64,000 nucleotides of DNA. Source: Taenia hydatigena (taxonomy: Eukaryota; Platyhelminthes; Cestoda; Cyclophyllidea; Taeniidae). A program made the translations under genes and the position numbers. Below are positions 24,159 to 35,000 of the stretch, one piece after another. Position 1 is the first letter of the stretch, and each line of letters begins with the position of its first letter. Below the pieces are notes generated by a model. It made no database searches, was not told the DNA's origin, and saw nothing but the letters and a program-made list of their open reading frames with translations. Location: positions 102,001-166,000 of the forward strand of contig JADWOT020001260.1 of the NCBI GenBank assembly GCA_036345935.2, in the 5' to 3' direction.

Positions 24159-24213
24159 TAGCCAAGTGGTGAGAGGGTATACCGATTCCGTACATCCGCC
24201 CCTGTTCGAAAGT
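24159..24213 (+). other. tRNA-like Pol III box pair, relic
   Basis: TAGCCAAGTGG at 24159-24169 resembles the A box of tRNA-Ser/Leu types, and GTTCGAAAGT at 24204-24213 resembles a B box. No acceptor stem closes. It is probably the head of a decayed SINE, or chance. Confidence 0.25.
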
Positions 24214-24425
24214 AAACATTGAGATTGAAAGATAAACAAACCTATCGAGATGCCTATAAAGCACCACGTAGAGGGTACGCAAAGCATTCTCCACACAACC
24301 AGCATCAGCTCTGCATTAATACAGCATGCGTTCATTGTCAAATCTAGTGTGCATGGATCTTCTCCTCGTCTTCACTTCACACCCTACCTTTTCCGCGTCT
24401 TTGGCGATCGACAAGGCTGCGCTGA

Positions 24426-24611
24426 GGCCAGAGGCAGACCTTTCCGACTTGTCAGACGTTCAATGAACTCAATGAAGATGACGTAAGTGAGGATGCCCTC
24501 ATGCCAGCTGTGTTTCGTCGTCTTCCAGTAAGATACAAATGTGTCTACAATCGTAAAGTCAGGAAGATTTTATGCTTTCCGAGTCCGCAATTTATTCTTC
24601 TTCGTCGTTGA
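24426..24611 (+). other. Exon-like open stretch, unrecognised
   Basis: A frame stays open for about 61 codons from a TGA at 24423 to a TGA at 24609, without an early ATG. It contains NELNEDDVSEDALMPAVF, an acidic, protein-like run, then a basic segment. A GTAAGT donor-like site lies inside at 24483, and the neighbouring frame also reads like protein just upstream. It may be a decayed exon; no domain is recognised. Confidence 0.2.
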
Positions 24612-26403
24612 CCACTTGTTCTCACTTGATTATATACCATTTACCTTGCAAAACATCTATGTGGGTCTGTTCTGCTTCTTAATTTTGTCGTGTAATGCTG
24701 TGATAAGCCGCAGCAATATAATTTAGTATTTCACTTACCGCTAAAGTAAGTTAAATGAGTTGTTGTATTGGCTGTATCTCTTTCTAAGAACTTTCCTTAA
24801 TAAAGCTGGCCTTAGATCGTTATGTTTTAATTACGCGGTCCCAGAAAATAAAAACAGTGAATTTTGCAATTAAGTAGGAATTTTTGGCGTGTGCTCTAGC
24901 ACTTAATGGAAGAGAGAGGAAAGAATAAGTAAAATAGATAGATGGAAATAGAAAATCATTTGTCGACAGTTATAGAGGGTCCATCAGTATTGATCGAATA
25001 GACAAAGATTCGAAGAAAGAAATCCCTCACCTTGGCGAAGTAAACCGCAGAACTTGTGACACAAACCACCATCCACTCGAAGTTCTTGGAAAGCAAAAGT
25101 GAGGCATGGATGGCAGGCTAGCAAGACAGTGCAGAAAAAGTGGCTTTGGTGTATGCAATTACCCATTGGGCAAAAGTGAGGCTGAGTGAAATGCTTTCAT
25201 CTGCTAGCTTTATGGAAATGTAAGCGGTCTGTTCGGATGAAGCACAAGTTCCGTGATGCATAACGAATGTAGGAGACCGGAGGAAACTATGAATGCAGAA
25301 GAACAAAGTTAGCTGATCAGTGAATATATCTAAATGCAAGGCAAGCATTGGGCTGGAATAAAACTGCACTTTCGATTAAAATGGAATGCTGCCCATGAAA
25401 GACTGAGATGGTGACGAGGCTCTAACATCGGCATCCATCGGCCGACGGACCAAAAATAAGCCAAAACCTAAACCATTCTAATGCGTCATAAATGGTACAG
25501 CTCTATATCTTAAGGGCTAGCATCGTTAGAATTGCATGGTTACAGATGGGTACGAGTAGGTCTTGAATGGCGTTAAAGTCTCCTGTGTTTCTTTGTAGAA
25601 GCCTAACGACTCACCATCGAAGGTAATGAGACCCGGTCAGCGCAAAAATACCTTCCTTTCCTCATTTTTCTTAGGCACACCTTACGCTTCGACCTCCTTA
25701 CACACCGTTTTCATCACCACTCTTTGGGTGAAGGTGTCCGTGAGATCAGCTTCTATGCTACTTCAGCGTCCTCTACAATGGTGTTAAGGATGGGCCAAGG
25801 GTGGTAGTGATCGCAACCTGTAAGCGCATAAACAGACTATTCACCAAACGAATGCGCAAAGTAGAGTCAACAATTGGGTGCCTGGGACCAGACGTTCATG
25901 CGGGAAATAGTTTGTGAGCCTAAAGCCAATTACCTGGAGGACTAATTGCAGGCAAACGCAATCTGCTGCCTTGATGAACTAAATTGTAAACTAAGCTATG
26001 ACGTTACTGTCAACACTAGATCTCTAGCTCTCCAGTGCAGAGCATTCAGCGGGATGTAACGACGTGTGTTTTAGGTTGATGAGCCTTCGGTTAACGCTCT
26101 AAAGTGTTGGCGACTTAAGTACCTAGTCCGGAGGTGCACAGCTTCACAATTCAATGTGTACAAGCACCACTAACGCTTTATGTTCTAGTGTATGCGTAAA
26201 TGGTGACGCAATGACAAAGTGCGATGGGAAACAAGAATTTATCCGGTGAAAGCCACAAACGTACCAAATACGTTGTCTGGTGTGCACGCGGACACCGTGT
26301 GTGTATGCATTGTTAACAGTTCTTGTTTTCAAACGGGCAAATTTATAAGGTTGTTCATGTGACAATTCGAGCATTTTGTTCCACAATTTTTATTGGCAGT
26401 TAA

Positions 26404-26413
26404 GGGGATACCA
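26404..26413 (+). promoter_or_regulatory. Possible Rel/NF-kB-like site (weak)
   Basis: GGGGATACCA, about 270 bp before the start codon, matches nine of ten positions of the GGGRNNYYCC Rel consensus. The mirror copy lies at 23080-23089. Such sites control many animal immune peptides, but single matches arise often by chance. Confidence 0.2.
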
Positions 26414-26605
26414 CACCTCTGCATCCGTGAGACACACCACAGAGCGGCGCTACTTCCTCATTCACAAAAACACATGCTTGCCACATGTCGTGGGCAGAAT
26501 TGGTTCTAACAGTGTGTGGTATCCGACGCAACATTTACGCACTTCTGCCTCGCCCACTCATGTAAACAGTGGTTTACGAAAGCTAAACAAACAATCGACT
26601 GAGAA

Positions 26606-26612
26606 TATAAAT
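26606..26612 (+). promoter_or_regulatory. TATA box of peptide gene copy 2
   Basis: TATAAAT, 65-71 bp before the ATG at 26677. It overlaps the upstream in-frame ATG at 26611, so that ATG should not be in the mRNA. Identical to the box of copy 1. Confidence 0.55.
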
Positions 26613-26676
26613 GTGCCACAGAGGCGGCAGAGCCTACGTTCGTACGCAGTTGCCGTTAGCACTACGAAAATACAGC

Positions 26677-27051
26677 ATGCGATCACATTCGGGCTTGGTC
26701 TGCCTTCTTCTCCTCTTTGCATTCGCCTTACACCACGTCTCTGCTGCCGTGGTGCCGGGTGGGGAGGCTGTGCGCAAATTAGAGGAGGACCTCTTCGAGG
26801 TGTCTGACACCCTAAAGAGTGAGGAAGCGACCGAGGCGTGGGAGGAAGAGGAGTTGCTTGAGGAACCTGATAAAGCTGACGAGCGAGTTGATGTCCTTGC
26901 GCCGGCTGGATGGGGTAGCATCCGACGAAGGATCGGTGGCGCTTTTAGAAGAATTGGTGATGGAATTCGAAGAGTCTTCAGAGGGCCCTGGAAAATCTGC
27001 GTGCCTACATGTCCGAAGGGCGGCAGAAGACCAGGTCCGTGGAGTGCCTAG
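26677..27051 (+). CDS. Secreted cationic peptide precursor, antimicrobial-like (copy 2)
   Basis: This is a 124-codon gene encoding the same protein as 22442-22816. The layout is signal peptide 1-23, acidic pro-region 24-77, basic peptide 78-124. The pro/mature junction reads VLAPA then GWGS. There is no dibasic furin-type site there. An AP pair before a Gly-Trp start recalls stepwise dipeptidase trimming of cecropin-type precursors, but that is only an analogy. Cleavage after Arg70 in the DER motif is another option. The basic part is best read as an amphipathic helix followed by a small disulfide turn and a flexible tail. No AATAAA or ATTAAA follows within the arm, so the 3' end is unknown. 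Both copies look functional: no stop, frameshift or amino-acid change separates them. Confidence 0.8.
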   Translation: MRSHSGLVCLLLLFAFALHHVSAAVVPGGEAVRKLEEDLFEVSDTLKSEEATEAWEEEELLEEPDKADERVDVLAPAGWGSIRRRIGGAFRRIGDGIRRVFRGPWKICVPTCPKGGRRPGPWSA

Positions 27052-27260
27052 TTGTCTGCGAATAGCCTGCATCTGTGGCAATGTGATTGGATTTTGCTAA
27101 CAACTTCCCTAACCTGATTGAATCAGATTTACTGGTGTACACTGATGAATTACTAAGACATTTATAAACACCTATGAATGACTCTTTTTTCTCTATACAT
27201 GGGCGATCCCGTTTGATGAACTGCTTGTAAATTTAGGTTTGAGTCAGTCTGCGAGAAAAG

Positions 27261-30200
27261 TCAAATAGGGGCAAAGGTGGATTGAGGAATTGTGCGCACT
27301 TTGAATGCAATGCTCAGCAATCGATTTTGACGCTATGTCGATGGTATGGATTTTTACTTATTTTATGCATGACTGTGTTGATGCTACTCCTTTGTTCGCT
27401 CCTGCTAAATTGGTGGTGTTTTCAAGGCAGCATCAAGGGCGGTCTGATTGCTGTCAGTCAATGCCATCTCGCCCTTTGGAGTTGTCACAGTTCTTTCCAC
27501 CCAATTCTTCATTAGCGACTCCCTTTAATTTCGTTTCCTTGTTGCCTTTGCTTTCCTCTCATCACTTTCAATCTCAGTCTTTCATTTTACAATTTTTTGT
27601 GCTTCACATTGCTTTTTATGCGCCGTTTCAGAATTGTCTCAACAGATATTATGACGAATTTTAAATGCCAAATGAGATGAGGTCTGCGGTGCTACAGTCT
27701 CTACTTCGTGCAGTGGAACACCGTTCAAGTTGCATACATGTCGTAAAATGAGAGTACTTTGCGATATTTATGACCAGCAAGGAAGTAGCAGCTAACAATG
27801 TCTAAGAGCGCACGCATTAGAGAAAAGACAATAAAAACAAAAGCAATAGTCACGAACGGATTTCGGACTAGCATCATGGCCTGAAGGAAAGTCCACCCAC
27901 TGATGTTACATTAGGGAACACCTTACTTGCTCTTTCAATCTAGTCATCAATTCGGTAAATGCCTAGTACACTGCAGCAACTGTTTGGTCTTTACAAACAG
28001 TAGGTATTATGTTCATAATCATTTTAGCAAAACGTTTTCAGAGTCGCTTATTTTAAGTTAGAAGTTGTGATGAGACACATGCTTATGCTACTCAGTGCAT
28101 TAGATTTTCCCGTCTTAAGTTTCGATGTTTCAGTCCTAAAGACACCGCCATCAGAGTCGGCAACTCTAGAAAGTACTTAATGTAAAATGCAGGCTAGGTC
28201 CAAGCCAGATATATGTGCACCTGTGACATTATGCAAGACGAACTGACCGAGAATCGCACTAAAATAGTTTTGCTGTGTTTGTTTAAACAGGATGTAAGCC
28301 CTGTTGGTATTGCATCAAATCAGATCAAAGAATGTATGTTAAGCCTGGATTTTGAGTACATCCGAATCGTTAATATTGTAAAGACATTTCCATGGGGAAA
28401 GCGTCAAAATAAGGTCATTGTCAATATTGTTATTTCAAGAGTAATAACGCCACCGGCGTCTGTTCAGCCATATTTATTATGCTTTCCCTGACCCTCAACA
28501 CAAAACTGCTACCTACGCATTCCAGCGCTCGTTAAGCATACACCATGTTTTCTCCTCAACTCCATACTGGGCAGCTCTGTTTTGGTCATTTTTAACTTAA
28601 GCTTCACAACTGCCTATGTAAGGCTTAGTACCTAAATAACCTGAAAATTCGCACTGCAAAAGATGCTACTTGATGAACTGTTTGGCTAATTGAATTTCTA
28701 ATTGGCTATTGCAGCATGTCCCTCATCCTCTTTGTGCTACGATGAAAAGCAATTCATGCTCAAATAACTCATGGCTTTTAAAAGAATTCGCCAACTATGG
28801 TTGCGGTGGATTAGCGTGTTAGGCTGGCATGCTGGCACAGGGTGCCACCACAACTTGAATGCAGCCGATTATTTTTATGTCCTTATTTAGGATGCAGTAG
28901 CATCGATGTCTCTCTCCTGGCGTGTAAAAATACCGTGGATGCCGCCCATTGGCAGCCCAACTAGAAGAATTATGGCGCTAGTAGCGCATGTCAACCGCAA
29001 TAAGTTAAGCAATGCATGAGGATTCACAGGCTCCACGCTTTAAGGCCAACTGCATGAAGTTCTCGTATGTGAGGGAAGTTGCGTTTGTGTGTAACGCCAG
29101 CAAGGTGGAAGATGAAGAGAGGGATTGGATGGGAGTGAATAGAGAATAGGAGATAGAATGCGGCATAGTGAAGCAGTAAACCAAAATTTTAGAGTACAGC
29201 ATGTGAGGGACAAAAAGAGATGCAATAGAAAACAAAAGAAATGAGAAAGGATATTAAGACGCCTACAAGTGTCGATCAACTTTAGCTAGAGTTGAGTAAG
29301 GAAAAAAGCAGGAGGAAGTGGGAAGTAGAAGAAAGTAGGAGGTTGAAAGTGGGCAAGTAGATCGGAAAAGCGATAAACGATGAGGGTTGAGACGGAAGTA
29401 AAGGGAGGCTTTTAGGCTCCCCGCCAAGGAAGCTATGCACATGAGCAACATATATTTGGTGTCTATTACAAGCTCCAATACAATAAAGTGCGCAATTTTA
29501 AGCGTCTGCTTGCTAATAGGCTTGGAGTCTAACACTTGCACCATCTGCTTTGCCTAGCCAGCATTACACGCCACGTCGCAAGTTCAATCATGGTGTGCAT
29601 TGCTACACTCAATCTACAGCCTTCTCGTGCGCCAATGAATATCGGCGACCACGCCTTCATTCCTCACCCCCGTATGCCATTTATGCGATCCCGCTTCCCC
29701 TCTTCACTGATAGTTCTTGCTTTGCCCTCCATGCTACTTTGTCATCAACCTTCATATCGCCACATTCCAGTCAGCAGACTACGTTCACTAGTGGGTTGTT
29801 CCAGCACACCGATTGATGAAAATCTGACTCCCACTTGCATCGCTACACAGCGTTTGCTGTTTGGCACTGCAGAAAAAGTTCGAATATGAGTATGGCTTGA
29901 ATTCTTCCATAGAGGGGCTGATCGACAGTAAGCGATTCTTAAAAGTTAGTAAGTTAGAAGAGTAACACTTTTCTCATTTTCCGAAACACCCGAACTGATC
30001 CACTTGCAAAGGCTTCATGGATTTCTTTTTTCATCTGCTTACTAACCTATCAGTAGCGAAACGGCCAAATAGACGTAGGGCCTGTTTTGTTGTAAAGCAC
30101 AAGCCAATATTAGGCAGGGTTGAGGTCCATGGGCTTGAAATTACTAAGGTCCGCTATCTTACTAAATAGCAAAAGATGATTGTCTGCCCAATCGAAATGA

Positions 30201-32000
30201 CCCTTGAGCAAACATGGACTAAGTAATTCAAAATAAACCATACACTTTTCCAGAGGCCATGAAGTATTGGCTCCTATCATCTTGCCGCCCTTTTACTGCA
30301 GTACTTTGCCGTTTACGCACTTATAAATTGATTTCATTCAGTCGGAATCCTCATTTGCAAGTCCTTTAAAATCATTACAGCTCAATTTCTAAAATTGATG
30401 ACACTCCGAGCTATACCCTAATATAACGATGAGGTGAAACGTGTTTAGCATTCCCTTAGAGTTGCATTTCAGAGTTTAGTTCGTCAGGTTCTCAAATTCT
30501 ACTATGCTTTCCACACTAGATAATCTTTAAGCTAATGGTCCCCATCTGTGTGACAAATTGCATCAGATTGTTCTAAGGTTCATTTCTTTATGTTCAGGTT
30601 GCTATCAATAAGCTTTGATATGAATTTTTGCGTTGACCTACGATTTCAATGATTGAGATTGTAGTCTTTGCAAAATCACACTGGCGATTTGATGTGGTTG
30701 CGCTTTCGTCAGAGACATTATTCGGATTCTCGAGCATTGTATGGTACGCGCAAGGCACAACAGGCTTGCCAAAACTATCGTAGTTCCCAAATATTACGTG
30801 ACGAAGGGTCTCCTGCATTAAAGTAAATTGCTAGTGCGTCATTCAGTGCAATATGAAACATAGCTTTTCTTTGCTAAGCTCTCAGTCAGATGGGTACCTC
30901 TTTGCTTTGCGGTTCGATTGAACCAGCGAAACGTGAAAGGAGGTATTTGGCGAAGAATAAATATTAAATTAATGTCTCTTAGGGGTAGTTGTTTATGTTC
31001 GTATCGGCTTGATGGCATTAAATAGAGGTTTATGGAAGTCAGGGAAGATTTGTAAGTTGATGGCGATAACGGAAGGAAAAGTAGTTGTGCTATAAGCGCA
31101 CTAAAGGTGTTATGAGTGAAGTGGGAGCGGTGACAATGTGGACATGAGGCGTCGTGTCGTGGTGACTGAGACGCATAAGAAAGAATGACGGAAGCCAATG
31201 CGCGGAGCGTTCGTTGCAGCGCGTGATTTATTGCCAACCGCCGACTCATTATCTAACTTCGCATGGCTTATCATCATTGACGAAAGTGTTATTCTCATTG
31301 CAATCACGTGGCATGCTGAAAGAAGTGCGTAGTTTTGCGTTAATATCGCACCCGCACAATCAAACTGTCAAACGCCAATAATGCTGAGGTCAATTTCCGC
31401 ATGATGCTGGGCATTGAACTCAGTCATTGTGTTAATTTAAAGAGGTCCGCTCGCATTAAATTCAGCTAACGTGGAAGAGTAGCGCTAAAATCAGAATTTG
31501 GTGTGAAAATTGAAAAAGGCTGCTTACTAAGTGGCAGTAGACTTTGGCGTTTAACATCTGACAAATTTCAACAGCACAGGTTTGCATAGCCTTATTTATA
31601 AAAGTGACTGCAGCATGAATAGCTTTAGAATGTCTATTAATATGCGCAAATAAGGGAGCGAATTTGTATTCGCCTAAAAACTATTTGGACAGGATGCCTT
31701 CTGTATGCTGTGTCTGCCCGTGATTCTAAAACATCGTGCACGCTTGGATTTTTCGGGCATTTATATTTATCGTGTCTAGTCACCTAGCAATCTAAAAGAG
31801 TACATTTTATTTGCTTACTTCTTCCTCATCAATGCTACTAACTTTTGATCATTCGCCAAATACACAATCAACTGTTAGCACAAACCGCTTATCTATTGCC
31901 TAATTCGAGTCAATGTCTACGCAATACGTTCACAACTCAAAATATTATCCTAGGCGAAGGTGACCTCTCTCGGTCATACGCCCGACAAAGTGTCTTTATC
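27261..32000. other. No firm feature; pyrimidine- and purine-rich tracts
   Basis: Pyrimidine-rich plus-strand tracts (about 27480-27600 and 29550-29760) and purine-rich ones (about 29090-29360 and 30930-31130) account for most longer frames here, including 119 codons at 27305-27664 and 136 codons at 30839-31249 minus. A 92-codon frame at 28213-28491 reads like protein but has no motif. No repeat partner was recognised. Confidence 0.4.
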
Positions 32001-35000
32001 ACAAACGGAATAGTTCCAAGTGCATAAGATTCTATACTTATCTCTTACTTTGGCGTCATTTTCCTCGGAAGGAGTAGACAAAATATGCGGGGGTCTACAA
32101 TGCCTGCACTTATGGCGTACTAAACAAAAAACGAAGATCAAGAGGAAGCACAAATCCCTCAACTCAAGATCTGTGTTCAAGAGATCCGTCTTCACTGAGT
32201 CTTTTACATCGAGGAGGTGCACTCATGCACACGTATTTTTAAACTTCCTCCGTATTTTTCATCACCGTCTGCCATCATCGATAGACTTTTGATTTTACTA
32301 GTGCCTATTCCCATCTTTGTGGGCGATAGTTGATGCATCTTACTCGAACGCAATTCGCCGTGATGAACCGTGAGGTTGAACTGTGCCGTGTGAACGAGCA
32401 TTCTAATGGTGAGGTGAATTCTGTCACCTGGATTCATCTTGTCCCATGGACGATGTAACTAGTAATGTTCTTTAGGCGGCGCAATCTCTTTAATGAAAGA
32501 CGTTAATTAGGCTGTGTTAATATTTATTTTGAGGAGAAAGTGTTCTCTCAGCTGGCGTGACCATAATCATCGCACTTGCTTAGATGCCACAAATAAGAAG
32601 TTGTCTTAATAAATCAATCCATTCGTTGTGAAGAATGATAGACGCGAAGGCAAAAGTGTATGCACCTAAGGGTTAAAATATGTTCATTTACTGGCATGGT
32701 CTAAGGCAATGACTAAGCCTTTTACAATGCAGATCGATCCCAGCAGATGTAGACTTATTTGATTATTAACCTAACTAATTCTTTCTTGTCTGCCAAAAGA
32801 AGTAAACGATCTGGTCAAAGACCTGTGTAGGGATAGAGTTCTTAAGCCTATATGACAAATCGACTATAAGTGGATAGGCAGTTGACGTTGCATCTCTTAC
32901 CTTAGCTAACTATTTCCACCCTTCCTCTGCCTAACGCTTTTAGTTCCATCCCCTGACTTTTGATTCACTCCTCTTTATCTCCTTTTGCAGCGCGACTTCC
33001 TTTCGTTTCTTCATCTTATCAGCCTGCATCATCCTCTAAAGGATAAGGTCAAAAATGCATGCCAGAATAAATGTACAATTCATTGTGGAAAAACCTGACT
33101 TTAATAAGCTGCTTTTTATGATAAAAGAAGCCAAAATACTAAGCCATGTTTTATAGTTGAAGGGTTGATTAAAAGTACGTATAGCTAAACGCAATCGTTT
33201 CCCACTCAGGGAGTTTTTGATACTCCGCAATGATTATAGAGGGATCGACATTTTAAGTCTTGCCTTAGCTCCTCATTTGACTTCACCATGCCTATTGAGC
33301 AGGTGAGCGCAAGGTTTTGCAACGCTAAGGATTCTTTGCTGCAAGGTTAAGCTTAGGCGGAACACTATTGACGCCGTACAAGAGGACAAGTTCCAAGAAC
33401 CATCTACCCGGCTCCGGTTAACGACACGCATTTTCTAATATTGGGCACATAATTAAAAGGAATGGTGGGGCGGTTTTCATCTGTCGGCATAAAAGGGGCA
33501 AATTTTAGGCTCTCAGATTCTTATCAAGAATAGCGGGTTAGGTTTCTCAAAATATTTCCTGCTTCCCCTCATCTTCCAAATGCTCATCGTCAGCATAGGG
33601 AGCTAAATGAATAATGTAAGGCATATATTTTTACGCGTTACGTTACTTGGCGAAGGAAGAGTCAGCGCTGCATTATCTAAGTAGTAGAGAATAAGAAAAC
33701 TAGCTCTTAGTAGACACCGCGAGTGTTAGTAGCTACCTTATTTTGGAGACGAATTTTATCACCACTGCTAACCAAACCAATAGACACATTAGTGAAGCAA
33801 AGGTAAGTGCAAATCTCTTCAACGCCGGCTTTTAAAGTTGATCAGTGCTACTCACCCTCCCCTTTTCTCAGTCTCTCTGCAAGCCCCCTGGGGATGCATA
33901 TCTTTCACCGCTTATTATGAGTCTTTCACCCTTTGATTCTGCCGTTTGTCTTTGCCAGGCAGTTGACCAGCTTATCACGTTGTAAAGCAATCGTTAGGAG
34001 GTGCCTTTGCATTTGCCAGAGGTTGGATGGAAGCACGGTTGGCAGGGAATGTCAATTTCTAAGGCGATTGCCGGGAGGAAAGCCGCTATATTCAGGGCCA
34101 GCTGTTGGAGAAGTCGGTGAGTGTGGCATTATTGTCAAGCATTATTGACTCTCGGATGTGAAAGCAATGCTACGGTTGATGGCGCTTTAACATAATGGCT
34201 GTAATTTTAGTGTACCAGCTCGTATGCCACCAGAACGAAGTCGGGTTAGAATAAGGAGTCCTGACTCTGTCAGCCCAAACCATTCGAATCGTAAAGGCTT
34301 TGGATTGCGCTTGAGATCTGGGTGTAAAATACCATCTCGCTTCTTGACATATGTCAATGCCTTCGTGCAACATGGTAATCGCAGCTTCTCGATCTCTGCA
34401 GCCTATAATGCCCGGTGTTAGCAATCTTATTTGCCCAAAGAAGGACAGATGAAGTGAATTAACGCTAAAATGATAATGGATCATTTGTGTAAATGTACAG
34501 GATTCGAACTGTGCCTAAGAAGGGCAAACACTGACATACAAGCAGCCACTGACATCAAAACTCGGGTTGCTGAATCAGCTCCGATTACAATTATTACACA
34601 GGGAGAATTTACCAGTGCAAAAGCTAATCACCAATAATATGAAAAATGTAAGCCCTTTAATTGCCAGCGCCACAATTTCGCACTGCTCCTTTCCCGATCA
34701 AGTGTACGAAGTCAATAAATCTGCGAACCGGCTTCCCATTCTAGCGGCTTCTCGTTTTTCATCAGCCTGATTTAATATTTTGGCTATTCTCCTTTCTATC
34801 CTTATACTGCATTTCATCTTGCACGTTTCTCGGCAGCTGGTTTTATTCCACAATTATTCTCGTGGTCAGCAATCACCTCTAATGCCTCTGTTCAGTCTCT
34901 GCATCCAATTTGCTATCCTTCTCTTCTGCATGCTTGTTCATAAGTGCCGGGCGACACTGCACGTGATCCAAAGCCAATTTTTGCCTCGTTAATAAAATAA

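Larger units (their letters stand above)
23373..26120. other. Single-copy spacer between the two arms
   Basis: This 2.75 kb lies between the divergent genes and is not palindromic. It holds no intact gene I can support. It includes a tRNA-like relic at 24159-24213 and an exon-like open stretch at 24426-24611, listed separately. Any control region shared by the two genes would lie here or in the inner ends of the arms. Confidence 0.6.
26121..27260. repeat. Right arm of the 1.14 kb inverted duplication
   Basis: Reverse complement of 22233-23372. The inner boundary is at the CTAGTCC near 26121-26130, the outer one just after GCGAGAAAAG at 27260. The near-identity indicates a recent duplication or ongoing gene conversion between arms. 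Gene copy 2 lies inside it in the plus direction. Confidence 0.95.
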
